Of a stretch of 64,000 bases of DNA, positions 48,807-59,862 are shown in pieces (the first letter of the stretch is position 1; each line of letters opens with the position of its first letter). Origin of the DNA: Oscillospiraceae bacterium (GTDB taxonomy: Bacteria > Bacillota > Clostridia > Oscillospirales > Oscillospiraceae); assembly GCA_022846095.1 (NCBI GenBank), contig AP025583.1:2728001-2792000 (forward strand), read 5' to 3'. Under the pieces are notes generated by a model. It was not told the origin of the DNA. It saw only the letters and a program-made list of their open reading frames with translations, and did no database searches. Made by a program: the position numbers and the translations under genes.

Positions 48807-48846
48807 GGGGCCCTGTGTATATGATAAATCATATACACAGGGCCCC
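48807..48846. promoter_or_regulatory. Long perfect palindrome between GNAT gene and ADP-ribosylglycohydrolase gene
   Basis: Arms GGGGCCCTGTGTATATGAT and its complement flank a 2-base AA centre. No T-run follows closely on the minus strand (CTTTCG), so it may be a terminator of the GNAT gene or an operator for the gene at 46682-48742. Confidence 0.5.
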
Positions 48847-48874
48847 CGGTTGGGCGGGCGGCTTGTGAATCGCC

Positions 48875-49345
48875 TTATTCCTGTTCCAGCGCCAGCTCCA
48901 TCCGCACGTCGGAGAGCTGGAACCAAATATCCTTATAATCCACGTACTCGAAGCCGAAGCTCTCGTAGATGCGCAGCGCGTCCTTGAGCTTGTGGTTGGA
49001 GGTGACCACCAGGGTCTTCTGCCCCAGTGCCCGGGCCGCCTCGATGACCGCCGCCATCAGCGCGTGGCCGATGCCGCGGGAGCGGAACGCCTCCTTCACG
49101 CCGAACTTCAGCGCCTCGCAGACCCCGTCCCCCTGGAGCTCCAGCATCACCATGCCCGCGATCTCCTCGCCGCAGCGGGCCAGCAGCACCCGCCCGCCCC
49201 CGGCGATGAAGCGGTGGGGATCGGCCAGCATCTCCAGATCCACCGGCTCCAGCAGATCGTATTCCAGCAGCCAGGGCAGGGAGATGTTCTCCAGCTCCTG
49301 CTTGTAGCGCTCCTCGTAGTCGATGATTGTAAAGCCCGCGTCCAT
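48875..49345 (-). CDS. GNAT-family N-acetyltransferase
   Basis: 156 residues. GNAT acetyl-CoA motif A is present as FGVKEAFRSRGIGHALMAAV, followed by SNHKLKDALRIYESFGFEYV. The acceptor substrate is unknown. ATG is annotated although AGGAG lies about 13 bases away; an in-frame CTG two codons earlier has better spacing and could be the true start. Short intergenic regions on both sides; single-gene transcription is likely. Confidence 0.88.
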   Translation of the reverse strand: MDAGFTIIDYEERYKQELENISLPWLLEYDLLEPVDLEMLADPHRFIAGGGRVLLARCGEEIAGMVMLELQGDGVCEALKFGVKEAFRSRGIGHALMAAVIEAARALGQKTLVVTSNHKLKDALRIYESFGFEYVDYKDIWFQLSDVRMELALEQE

Positions 49346-49473
49346 ATGCAGCTTCTCACTCCTTTTGGGTATCATACCATTGTAGGGTTTTCCCGTCAAC
49401 ACCATCGTTTTAGCAATCCTGGACGGCTTCTGCTTTAAAAAGCCCCGTTCACATTTAATTTACATCCGGGCTA

Positions 49474-49533
49474 TTGACATTTGATGGGGGCGGTGGTACA
49501 TTATCTTTAGCACTCAGGTACATTGAGTGCTAA
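49474..49533 (+). promoter_or_regulatory. Heat-shock promoter with CIRCE operator
   Basis: TTGACA (49474-49479), 17-bp spacer, TACATT (49497-49502), then the CIRCE inverted repeat: TTAGCACTC (49507-49515), nine bases, GAGTGCTAA (49525-49533), a perfect match. HrcA binding here represses hrcA-grpE-dnaK-dnaJ. Confidence 0.95.
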
Positions 49534-49553
49534 ACCGAAAGGAGGCGCCCGGC

Positions 49554-50609
49554 ATGGATTTAAGTGACCGCAAAAAGCGCATCCTCCGGGCCATCATCGA
49601 AAGCTACATCCAGACGGCGGAGCCGGTGGGCTCCAAGGCCATCGCCGACTCCATCGGGCTGGAGGTCTCCTCCGCCACCATCCGCAACGAGATGGCGGAT
49701 CTGGAGTCCCTGGGCCTGCTGGAGAAGCCCCACACCTCCGCCGGGCGCATCCCCTCCCCCAAGGGCTACCGCCTCTACGTCAACGAGCTGATGCAGGCCC
49801 ACGAGCTCTCCCTGCAGGAGACCCGCCGCATCAACGAGGCGCTCAAGCTGAAAATGCGGGAGCTGGACCGGGTGCTGGATCAGGCGGGCCGGGTGGTGTC
49901 CCAGCTCACCAACTACCCCGCCTTCGCAGTTTCCTCCGGGTTTGAGCGGGTGACCATCCGCCGCTTCGATCTGCTGATGGTGGAGCACAACGCCTTTATC
50001 ATCGTGGTGATGACCGACACCAACATCGTGCGCAACAAGCTGGTGCGCCTGCCCTCCGACCTGTCGGAGACCCAGCTCCAGCTGCTCAACACCCTGCTCA
50101 ACACCACCTTCACCGGTCTGACGCTGGACGAGATCACCCCGGAGCTCATGCGGGTGGCCGCCCACGCGGCGGGCGAGGCCTTCGGGCTTATCAGCCTGGT
50201 GGTGTCCTTCGCCATCGAGGTGCTGGAGAGCCTGGAGCACCGCACCGTGCACACGGCGGGGCTGGCCCATCTGCTGGAGCTGCCCGAGTACCAGAGCCTG
50301 GACCGGGCCCAGCCCCTGATGAGCTACCTCTCCGAGGAGAACGATCTCTCCCGGTTCCCCATCCCCGAGCGCGACCCCATGAGCATCCTCATCGGCCCGG
50401 AGAACGTGGCCGACGCCTTGAAGGACACCAGCGTCGTGGTGGCGAGCTACGACATCGGCGAAGGGATGCGGGGGGTCATCGGCGTGGTGGGCCCCACCCG
50501 GATGGATTACGCAAAAATATCCGCCCGCCTGACCTATCTGGCCAACGGCCTTTCCAGGCTCTTTGGCGGCGGGCTTCCCGACCCCGGCGACCGGGATGAT
50601 AAAACGTAG
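49554..50609 (+). CDS. hrcA: HrcA, heat-inducible transcription repressor
   Basis: 351 residues. N-terminal winged helix (LSDRKKRILRAIIESYIQTA, VSSATIRNEMADLE, HTSAGRIPSPKGYR), then the GAF-like dimer domain. It represses its own operon through CIRCE and is kept active by GroEL. AAAGGAGG precedes the ATG, which is preferred over an in-frame codon in the CIRCE region. Confidence 0.97.
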   Translation: MDLSDRKKRILRAIIESYIQTAEPVGSKAIADSIGLEVSSATIRNEMADLESLGLLEKPHTSAGRIPSPKGYRLYVNELMQAHELSLQETRRINEALKLKMRELDRVLDQAGRVVSQLTNYPAFAVSSGFERVTIRRFDLLMVEHNAFIIVVMTDTNIVRNKLVRLPSDLSETQLQLLNTLLNTTFTGLTLDEITPELMRVAAHAAGEAFGLISLVVSFAIEVLESLEHRTVHTAGLAHLLELPEYQSLDRAQPLMSYLSEENDLSRFPIPERDPMSILIGPENVADALKDTSVVVASYDIGEGMRGVIGVVGPTRMDYAKISARLTYLANGLSRLFGGGLPDPGDRDDKT

Positions 50610-50624
50610 GAGGCCACATAAGAT

Positions 50625-51182
50625 ATGAGTAAAAAGAACAAGGACACCGCCCCCCAGCAGCCCGCCGAGGCCGCTGCCGCCGAGGCGGAGGAGGTCCGCG
50701 CAGCCGAAGAGACCCCCGTGGAGGACGCCCCCAACCCCCTGCTGGAGGAGCTGGAGACCCTGAAAAACAATCTGGCCGACCAGGAGGAGAAATTTCTCCG
50801 GCTGGCCGCCGAGTACGACAACTTCCGCAAGCGCAGCCAGAAGGAGAAGGAGTCCGCCTGGGCGGACGCCAAGGCGGAGACCGCCGCGGCCTTCCTCCCG
50901 GTGTACGACAACCTGGAGCGGGCCCTCAGACAGCAGACCTGCGACGAGGCCTACGCCAAGGGCGTGGAGATGACCATGACCGGGCTCAGGGAGGTCCTCT
51001 CCAAGCTGGGCATCGAGGAGATCCCCGCTATGGGCGAGCGCTTCGACCCCAATTACCACAACGCCGTGATGCACGTGGACGACCCGGAGGCCGGGGAGAA
51101 CGTCATCGTGGAGGTCTTTCAGGCCGGGTTCAAGGCCGGAGACAAGGTGGTCCGCTTCGCCATGGTGAAGGTCGCGAATTAA
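50625..51182 (+). CDS. grpE: GrpE, nucleotide-exchange factor for DnaK
   Basis: 185 residues. An acidic, alanine-rich N-terminus, long helix with EEKFLRLAAEYDNFRKRSQK, and the C-terminal beta domain with FDPNYHNAVMHV. It exchanges ADP for ATP on DnaK. Starts 15 bases after hrcA with TAGGAGG. Its TAA begins the following AT-rich repeat. Confidence 0.97.
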   Translation: MSKKNKDTAPQQPAEAAAAEAEEVRAAEETPVEDAPNPLLEELETLKNNLADQEEKFLRLAAEYDNFRKRSQKEKESAWADAKAETAAAFLPVYDNLERALRQQTCDEAYAKGVEMTMTGLREVLSKLGIEEIPAMGERFDPNYHNAVMHVDDPEAGENVIVEVFQAGFKAGDKVVRFAMVKVAN

Positions 51183-51300
51183 TTGATAATGGAGAATTGA
51201 AAATTGAGAATGAATGTGTCCGGCGCAGCCGGATGGATTTAAAATCATTCGCCGCAGGCGAATACCGTAATTATCAATTCTCAATTATCAATTATAAATT
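51179..51300. repeat. AT-rich MITE-like repeat between grpE and dnaK
   Basis: Begins TAATTGATAATG at the grpE stop and ends AATTATCAATTCTCAATTATC, inverted termini. Internal hairpins TCCGGC/GCCGGA and ATTCGCC/GGCGAAT. Related to 42479-42573 and 53206-53332. Confidence 0.8.
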
Positions 51301-51338
51301 CATTGAAAAACCAATTCTTTTATTTGGAGGAATATACA

Positions 51339-53205
<1,867 letters not shown>

Positions 53206-53207
<2 letters not shown>

Positions 53208-53332
53208 TTGATAATGCAGAATGGATAATTGAGAATTACACTGCGGTGGGACGAGGGGGATTTTCCCTTCGTCCCACGCGGATTGTCTCGATCCTTTCCC
53301 ATTCTCAATTCTCCATTATCAATTATCAATTC
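53206..53332. repeat. AT-rich MITE-like repeat between dnaK and dnaJ
   Basis: Begins AATTGATAATG inside the dnaK stop codon and ends CTCCATTATCAATTATC. The interior has hairpin GTGGGACGA/TCGTCCCAC. Same family as 42479-42573 and 51179-51300. Confidence 0.8.
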
Positions 53333-53349
53333 GATTCGAGGTGAACCCA

Positions 53350-54522
<1,173 letters not shown>

Positions 54523-54560
54523 AATAGGGGGGCGCTTTGAGCAAGAAGCGCCCCCCTATT
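54523..54560 (+). terminator. Hairpin after dnaJ
   Basis: Stem AATAGGGGGGCGCTT / AAGCGCCCCCCTATT. T-run is poor (CTGTTC), so termination may be partial, allowing some read-through into the mannosyltransferase-like gene. Confidence 0.7.
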
Positions 54561-54579
54561 CTGTTCGCGGAGGTGCCCC

Positions 54580-56460
54580 ATGGCACAGCTTTGGCAATAT
54601 ATCACCCCGACCGTGCTCTACGCCGTCTTTACCGTGTTCCTGCTGCTGGTCTTTTTGGCCTACTACTGGTGCGCGGCCTGCCCCCTGCCCCGGAAGGGCA
54701 CGCTGGAGTGGATCAACCTGCGCCAGACCCGGGAGCGGGAGCGGGCCACCCGCCGGCTGAGCTTCGCCGACGGCCCCCACCCCATGCGGCGGCCGGACGT
54801 GGTGCTGGCGCTGGCCATCACGGCGGTCTACGCCTGCACCGCCTTCTACAGCCTGGGCAGCTTCACCAACCCCCAGTCCTACGCCAAACTGGACGGCGGG
54901 CAGAGCGCGGAGATCTCCCTGGGCAGCACCGTCCAGATCTCCAGGGTGCGCTACTACCCCTGGCTGGGCACCGGGTCCTACACCCTGGAGGGCTCCGCCG
55001 ACGGGGTGAACTGGTTCCCGCTGGAGACCATGGACCAGTCCTACACCACGCTCTACAAGTGGATGGATCTGGCGCTGGAGGACGCCCCCGAAGCGGCCTG
55101 GCTGCGCGTCACCGCCCAGGCCGACAAGGACTGGCTGGAGCTGGGCGAGATCGCCCTCTACGGCGCGGACGGGGCCCGCATCCCCCTGTCCGGGCAGGAC
55201 CCCCTCACCGACGAGCAGGATCTGGTGCCCGAGCGCCTGTCCTGGTACAACTCCACCTATTTTGACGAGATCTACCACGCCCGCACCGCCCAGGAGCACA
55301 TCCAGGGGGTCTACCCCTACGAGATCACCCACCCGCCCCTGGGCAAGCTCATTCTGGGCCTGGGCGTGCGCCTGTTCGGCATGACCCCCTTCGGCTGGCG
55401 CTTTATGGGCACCCTCTTCGGCGTGCTCATGCTCCCCCTGCTCTACGTCTTTTTGAAGAACCTCTTCGGCAAAACCCAGGTAGCCGCCGCGGGCGCCATC
55501 CTGCTGGCCGCCGACTTCATGCACCTGACCCAGACCCGCATCGCCACCATCGACACCTACGGCGTGTTCTTCATCCTGGGCATGTACTACTTCCTCTACC
55601 GCTGGCTGGCCCTGCCCGCCGGGAGCAGCTTCAAACAGGGCGCGCCCTGGCTCCTGCTCTCGGGCCTCTTCTGGGGCCTGGGGGCGGCCAGCAAGTGGAC
55701 GGTTATTTACGGCGCGGTGGGCCTGGCCCTGCTGTACTTCGTGGGCCTGGGCCTCAAGCTGCGGGACTGGCCCCGGGAGGGCGCCCCCGCCTCCGGCCCC
55801 TGGGTGGTCAAGACGATCCTCTTCTCCGTGCTGTGCTTCGTGGTCATCCCCCTGGCCATCTACTGCGCGGCCTATATCCCCTACGCCATGGCCCGGGGGG
55901 ACCTGTCCCCCGGCGGCGTGTGGAAGGCCATGTGGGACAACCAGGTCTATATGCTGGGCTACCACAAGGGCGTGAACCAGCCCCACCCCTACTCCTCCCG
56001 CTGGTACCAGTGGATTGTGGACGGGCGGCCCATCCTCTACTACGTGGACACCGTGGGGGAAAGCCGGGCCTCCATCGCCGCCTTCTCCAACCCCGTGGTG
56101 TGCTGGGGCGGCCTGCTGGCCCTGATCTCCACCGCCGTCCAGCTCTTCCGCCGCCGCTCGGCCAAGGCCCTGTTCATCGTGGTGGGCTACTTCTCCCAGC
56201 TGGCCCCCTGGCTCTTCATCACCCGCACCACCTTCGAGTACCACTACTTCCCCTCCATCCTCTTCCTGATCATGGCCCTGTGCTTCCTCTTCAACGACCT
56301 GCTGGACTGGGAGCCCGTGCGGGGCCGCAGGCCGGTGTGGCTCTTCACCGGCGGGGCCGCGGCGCTCTACGCCGCCTTCTACCCGGTGCTCACCGGCCTC
56401 TACGTGCCGGTGTGGTACTCCAGGAACGTCCTGCAGTGGTTCCTGTCCTGGCCCATATAA
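54580..56460 (+). CDS. PMT-family glycosyltransferase with discoidin-like insertion
   Basis: 626 residues. Dolichyl-phosphate-mannose-protein mannosyltransferase fold: the DE pair at 229-230 (YNSTYFDEIYHARTA), HPPLGK (251-256) and many membrane helices from 253 onward. Two helices (about 10-30 and 73-92) precede a soluble domain of about residues 95-200 with a beta-sandwich/discoidin pattern (EISLGSTVQISRVRYYPWLG, YTLEGSADGVNWFPLE), probably outside the membrane. It likely transfers sugar from a polyprenyl carrier to protein or a surface glycan. GGAGGTG precedes the ATG. The extra domain is uncommon for the family. Confidence 0.87.
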   Translation: MAQLWQYITPTVLYAVFTVFLLLVFLAYYWCAACPLPRKGTLEWINLRQTRERERATRRLSFADGPHPMRRPDVVLALAITAVYACTAFYSLGSFTNPQSYAKLDGGQSAEISLGSTVQISRVRYYPWLGTGSYTLEGSADGVNWFPLETMDQSYTTLYKWMDLALEDAPEAAWLRVTAQADKDWLELGEIALYGADGARIPLSGQDPLTDEQDLVPERLSWYNSTYFDEIYHARTAQEHIQGVYPYEITHPPLGKLILGLGVRLFGMTPFGWRFMGTLFGVLMLPLLYVFLKNLFGKTQVAAAGAILLAADFMHLTQTRIATIDTYGVFFILGMYYFLYRWLALPAGSSFKQGAPWLLLSGLFWGLGAASKWTVIYGAVGLALLYFVGLGLKLRDWPREGAPASGPWVVKTILFSVLCFVVIPLAIYCAAYIPYAMARGDLSPGGVWKAMWDNQVYMLGYHKGVNQPHPYSSRWYQWIVDGRPILYYVDTVGESRASIAAFSNPVVCWGGLLALISTAVQLFRRRSAKALFIVVGYFSQLAPWLFITRTTFEYHYFPSILFLIMALCFLFNDLLDWEPVRGRRPVWLFTGGAAALYAAFYPVLTGLYVPVWYSRNVLQWFLSWPI

Positions 56461-56484
56461 AATTCCGTGCTTGGAGGCATCCGA

Positions 56485-57282
56485 ATGTACTACACCGACT
56501 ACCACACCCACACCGCCCTCTCCCCCGACGGGCACGTCCCCCTGCGGGAGATGGCCCGCGCCGCCGTGGACGCGGGCATCAGCGAGCTGTGCGTCACCGA
56601 CCACTACGACCTGCTGGAGGAGCGGGGCAACCTGCCCAAGCCCCCCCACGACTGGGGTCCCTCCCTGCGCCAGTTCAGCGAGACCCTGCCCGAGTTCGAG
56701 GGGAAGCTCACCCTCCGGCTGGGGCTGGAGCTGGGCAGCGCCCAGATGAACCCCCAGTACGCCGCCTCCCTGCTGGAGATGCCCGAGCTGGACTTCGTCA
56801 TCGGCTCCCTCCACAACTGGAGCCGGGAGAAGGGCGGCGAGGACTTCTACTACGGAGACTACGCCGATGAAGGGGCCTGCCACGCCGCCCTGGACGACTA
56901 CTTCAACTCCATGGCCGCGCTGGCCCCCCAGGGCGGGCTGTACGACGTGCTGGGGCATATCATCTACCCCCTGCGCTATATGCCCGTCCCCGTCCCCCTG
57001 GACCGCTACATGGAGCGGCTGGAGGCCATCTTCAAGGACGCCGTGGCCGCGGGCCGGGGCATCGAGGTCAACACCTACCGGGGCCGCACCCTGGAGGCGT
57101 GGCGGCCCATCCTGGCCCTCTACCGGGACTGCGGCGGCGAGATCCTCACCGTGGGCTCCGACGCCCACGTGCCCGAGGGCGTGGGCAGGGGGGTGCCGGA
57201 GGCCTATGAGCTGATCCGGGACATGGGCTTTGGCTACGTGGCGACCTACCGGCGGCACAACCCCCAGTTTATCAAGCTGTAA
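56485..57282 (+). CDS. PHP-domain histidinol-phosphatase-like protein
   Basis: 265 residues. PHP metal motifs DYHTHTALSPDG, VTDHYD, GSLHNW and late GSDAHVP are present. HisK-type PHP proteins dephosphorylate histidinol phosphate in histidine synthesis; other substrates are possible because no his genes are near. TTGGAGG precedes the chosen ATG; GTG six codons earlier is the alternative. Confidence 0.87.
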   Translation: MYYTDYHTHTALSPDGHVPLREMARAAVDAGISELCVTDHYDLLEERGNLPKPPHDWGPSLRQFSETLPEFEGKLTLRLGLELGSAQMNPQYAASLLEMPELDFVIGSLHNWSREKGGEDFYYGDYADEGACHAALDDYFNSMAALAPQGGLYDVLGHIIYPLRYMPVPVPLDRYMERLEAIFKDAVAAGRGIEVNTYRGRTLEAWRPILALYRDCGGEILTVGSDAHVPEGVGRGVPEAYELIRDMGFGYVATYRRHNPQFIKL

Positions 57283-57290
57283 GGAGGCTT

Positions 57291-57491
57291 TTTTATGAAA
57301 ATCGCATTGGGTTCCGACCACGGCGGCTTTCTTCCCCACGCAATTTAATTGCGCGGGGGCCCCTTTGATTTTATCAATCGGCCGCGCGGACTGAATCCGC
57401 CCGGCCTGCGCGGCATTGGCCGCGCGCGCTGGCGCGCGGGGACGAAGCCGCCTCATCAATCTACCCGGCCCAGTTGCCGGAGAATGGAGTG
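57291..57491. repeat. Duplicated rpiB 5' end (39 bp) plus palindromic element (162 bp)
   Basis: Positions 57291-57329 repeat 57492-57530 with one mismatch, covering the rpiB start. The element carries CCCCACGCA/TGCGCGGGG, GGGGCCCC, TTTGATTTTATC, a hairpin around ACTGAAT (57390-57396), a GGCCGCGCGC/GCGCGCGG region and AAGCCGCC (57445-57452), the reverse complement of the duplicated edge GGCGGCTT (57322-57329). The only copy found at a gene 5' end. Confidence 0.82.
57295..57348 (+). pseudogene. Truncated rpiB start copy
   Basis: AAGGAGG and an ATG open MKIALGSDHGGFLPHAI, then a stop: the first 11 residues match RpiB, the rest come from the inserted palindromic element. It keeps a stronger ribosome site than the real rpiB copy 200 bases downstream, so a 17-residue peptide may be made. 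No function is implied. Confidence 0.75.
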
Positions 57492-57495
57492 TTTT

Positions 57496-57924
57496 ATGAA
57501 AATCGCATTGGGTTCCGATCACGGCGGCTTCGCCCTGAAGGAGCACGTCAAGGCATGGCTGACGCAGCACGGCTACGAGGTGGAGGACTGCGGCTGCTAT
57601 GACACCCAGAGCTGCGACTACCCGGTCTACGGCCGCGCCGCGGCTGAGGCCGTGGGAGGCGGGAAGTGCGACCGGGGCATCGTCATCTGCACCACCGGCA
57701 TCGGCATCTCCATGGCCGCCAACAAGGTCCGCGGCGTGCGCTGCGCCCTGTGCTCCGAGCCCCTCTCCGCCGAGATGACCCGGCGACACAACGACGCCAA
57801 CATGCTGGCCATGGGCGGCGGCTTGGTAGGGCCCAACATGGCCGAGCGCATCGTGGAGGTCTTTTTGAGCACCGATTTCGAGGGCGGTCGCCACGCCCGC
57901 CGTGTGGGCCTCATCGAGGGCTGA
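57496..57924 (+). CDS. rpiB: RpiB, ribose-5-phosphate isomerase B
   Basis: 142 residues. RpiB/LacAB fold with SDHGGFALKEHV, catalytic Cys65 in ICTTGIGISMAANK, and RRHNDANML (His98, Asn99). It interconverts ribose-5-phosphate and ribulose-5-phosphate; allose-6-phosphate activity is possible. The ribosome site GGAG is usable. Its start region is duplicated 200 bases upstream with an element between. Confidence 0.95.
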   Translation: MKIALGSDHGGFALKEHVKAWLTQHGYEVEDCGCYDTQSCDYPVYGRAAAEAVGGGKCDRGIVICTTGIGISMAANKVRGVRCALCSEPLSAEMTRRHNDANMLAMGGGLVGPNMAERIVEVFLSTDFEGGRHARRVGLIEG

Positions 57925-57927
57925 CGC

Positions 57928-57963
57928 AAAAAGGCCCCGGACGCGCCGCGTCCGGGGCCTTTT
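57928..57963. terminator. Terminator of rpiB
   Basis: Sixteen-bp stem AAAAGGCCCCGGACGC / GCGTCCGGGGCCTTTT, GCC loop; also serves the convergent methyltransferase gene. Confidence 0.93.
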
Positions 57964-57969
57964 CCCGCG

Positions 57970-58518
57970 CTAAAGGTAGCGCCTGACCTGCTTCATATAC
58001 GCCTGGTACTCCCCGCCGAAGGTCTGGAGGCACCACCGCTCCTCCGAGCGGATGATCCAGTGGGCGCTCACCTGGAACAGCAGCACCGCGCCCAGGAGCA
58101 ACGGCGATTGCAGCAGCAGCGCACACCCGAGGAAGAAGATGAAATAGGCCACGTACATGGGGTTGCGGGAAACCCGGTAGAGCCCGTTTTTGTTAATACC
58201 GTTCTCGGCTGGGGCCGCAAAGCTGGCCACCGCCGCCGCCAGCAGGCCCAGCCCCGCCAGATACAGACCCAGGCCCACGGCAAACAGCCGCCCCGGGGCA
58301 AATTGGACGGGGCGGAGGATGGGGTAGAGCAGGATGACCGCGTTGGAGATCTGATAGACCCAGTACGCCCCCCGCTCCCGCGCCAGCAGGGGCGCGAAAT
58401 GGGCCGCCCGCCGCACCGCGTCCCTGTTCAGCAGGGCCAGCAGGCCGAAGCGCACGAGGAAAAAGGGGATCAGCAATATCAATCCAGGCATAGAACCACC
58501 GCGGCGGCAAAGGGGCAT
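57970..58518 (-). CDS. Isoprenylcysteine/phospholipid methyltransferase-like membrane protein
   Basis: 182 residues, about five membrane helices, with the GLYRVSRNPMYVAYFIFFLG and late RSEERWCLQTFGGEYQAYMK signatures of the ICMT/PEMT-like family. Such enzymes methylate membrane-embedded substrates with S-adenosylmethionine; the substrate is unknown. Two starts are possible: the upstream ATG (58518) has GGGAG at good spacing, the later ATG at 58491 has only GGTGG. Confidence 0.85.
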   Translation of the reverse strand: MPLCRRGGSMPGLILLIPFFLVRFGLLALLNRDAVRRAAHFAPLLARERGAYWVYQISNAVILLYPILRPVQFAPGRLFAVGLGLYLAGLGLLAAAVASFAAPAENGINKNGLYRVSRNPMYVAYFIFFLGCALLLQSPLLLGAVLLFQVSAHWIIRSEERWCLQTFGGEYQAYMKQVRRYL

Positions 58519-58625
58519 AAGGGCCTCTCCCGCCCGCCTTCCGTTTCGTTTGACTCAGTTTATTCCATTAAGCGCCGCCTGTCAAATCCCCGTTCTGACC
58601 TTATTCGATTTTTTAAATCTGGAGT

Positions 58626-58654
58626 TTGTAATCATGCCACAGCCCGGCTATACT
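58626..58654 (+). promoter_or_regulatory. Sigma-A promoter of the ECF S-component gene
   Basis: TTGTAA (58626-58631), 17-bp spacer, TATACT (58649-58654). Only about 33 bp separate it from the start codon, leaving no room for a vitamin riboswitch. Confidence 0.75.
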
Positions 58655-58687
58655 GATAGCATGAAAACCGTTTGGGAGTGACTGATT

Positions 58688-59278
58688 TTGAACGAGAGTG
58701 CTTCTCACCGCAAGCTGCTGCGCATCGCGCTGCTGGGCGTCCTGGCAGCCCTGACCTTCGCCGGGAACTACGCCCGTATCATCCTGCCCATCTCCGTGGG
58801 CGGCAACACCGCCTTCACCCTGGGGAACGTGATGTGCGTGCTGGACGGGCTGCTGCTGGGCCCCGTGGGCGGCCTGGCGGCCGGCATCGGCGCCGCGCTC
58901 TACGATATGACCAACCCTCTGTATATCAACGAGGTGCCCTTCACCTTCCTCAACAAGCTGGTCATGGGCCTGCTGGCCGGGCTTATCGCCCGGGGCCTGC
59001 GCCGGAGAGAGGATGGGCGCGCGCCGGCCTCCTACCCCCGCTACCTGCTGGCCGCCGCGGCCGGCTGCGCGGGCTACTACGTGCTCTACTTCCTCAAATC
59101 TTACTTTTATAACGGGCTGCTGCTCCAGGCCCTGCCCGGGAACCTGGCCTGGGTGGCGGTGCTGGAGAAGATCCCCGCCTCCGTCTTTAACGCCGCCATC
59201 GCGGTCATCGCCGCCCCGCCCCTGGCCGCCGCCATCCGCGCCGCGCTGAAGAAGTCCAACCTGTCCATCCTCGATTAG
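58688..59278 (+). CDS. ECF transporter S component, substrate unassigned
   Basis: 196 residues, about six membrane helices, with the S-component pattern of an N-terminal LLGVLAALTFAGNYARI helix, NTAFTLGNVMCVLDGLLLGP and GGLAAGIGAALYDMTNP. S components bind vitamins or trace nutrients and associate with a shared EcfAA'T module, which is not in the window. The start is TTG with GGGAGTG upstream. Confidence 0.82.
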   Translation: MNESASHRKLLRIALLGVLAALTFAGNYARIILPISVGGNTAFTLGNVMCVLDGLLLGPVGGLAAGIGAALYDMTNPLYINEVPFTFLNKLVMGLLAGLIARGLRRREDGRAPASYPRYLLAAAAGCAGYYVLYFLKSYFYNGLLLQALPGNLAWVAVLEKIPASVFNAAIAVIAAPPLAAAIRAALKKSNLSILD

Positions 59279-59325
59279 AATTCCGTACGCCTGAACACCG
59301 CTGAATATCGGTCATCTGCGCGGGG

Positions 59326-59354
59326 TTGACAACCCTCTCCCGCTGGCTTACAAT
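59326..59354 (+). promoter_or_regulatory. Strong sigma-A promoter of the Kal-like gene
   Basis: TTGACA (59326-59331), 17-bp spacer, TACAAT (59349-59354). Confidence 0.88.
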
Positions 59355-59398
59355 GGTTCTATCCAGTGCCTCATTTATAATTATTAGGAGTGATTCCA

Positions 59399-59800
59399 AT
59401 GGAAGAGAAGAAGTATACCTCTATGATCCGCGTGCGCATGTCCTCGAAGGATGCCCATTACGGCGGAAACCTGGTGGACGGCGCCCATATGGTGCACCTG
59501 TTCGGCGACGTGGCCACCGAGCTGCTGATCAAGACCGACGGGGACGAGGGTCTCTTCTGCGCGTATAACAACGTGGAGTTCAAGGCCCCCGTGTACGCCG
59601 GCGACTTTATCGAGGCCTACGGCGAGGTCACCCACATGGGCAACACCTCCCGCAAGATGAGGTTCGAGGCCCGCAAGGTGGCCGTGCCCCGCCCCGACAT
59701 CAGCGATTCCGCCGCCGATTTCCTGGACGAGCCCATCGTGGTCGCCATCGCCGAGGGCACCTGCGTGGTGCCCAAGGACAGCCAGCGCATCAAGCGGTAA
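59399..59800 (+). CDS. kal: Hotdog-fold beta-amino-acyl-CoA ammonia-lyase-like protein (Kal type)
   Basis: 133 residues. [20 protein letters not shown] and [20 protein letters not shown], then [19 protein letters not shown] and [16 protein letters not shown] blocks, resemble 3-aminobutyryl-CoA ammonia-lyase of lysine fermentation and the related beta-alanyl-CoA ammonia-lyase. Kal releases ammonia from 3-aminobutyryl-CoA, giving crotonyl-CoA for butyrate formation. TTAGGAG precedes the ATG. Other lysine-pathway genes (kamA, kamDE, kdd, kce) are not adjacent. A simple thioesterase is the alternative. Confidence 0.72.
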   Translation: MEEKKYTSMIRVRMSSKDAHYGGNLVDGAHMVHLFGDVATELLIKTDGDEGLFCAYNNVEFKAPVYAGDFIEAYGEVTHMGNTSRKMRFEARKVAVPRPDISDSAADFLDEPIVVAIAEGTCVVPKDSQRIKR

Positions 59801-59810
59801 GCAGGTACAT

Positions 59811-59846
59811 AAAAACAGCCGCCGGCAATGCCGGCGGCTGTTTTTT
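59811..59846. terminator. Terminator of the Kal-like gene
   Basis: Twelve-bp stem ACAGCCGCCGGC / GCCGGCGGCTGT, AAT loop, T-run of six; A-run on the other side makes it bidirectional. Confidence 0.93.
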
Positions 59847-59862
59847 GCGCTCTGCCGCAAGT

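Noticed and set aside
54556..57894. 1112-codon minus-strand reading frame opposite the PMT, PHP and rpiB genes
   Set aside because: Antisense shadow crossing three well-supported genes and a repeat element; no domain signature.
58519..58687. Vitamin riboswitch before the ECF S-component gene
   Set aside because: The predicted promoter lies about 33 bases before the start codon, leaving no room for an aptamer, and no thi-box or cobalamin-like core is visible.
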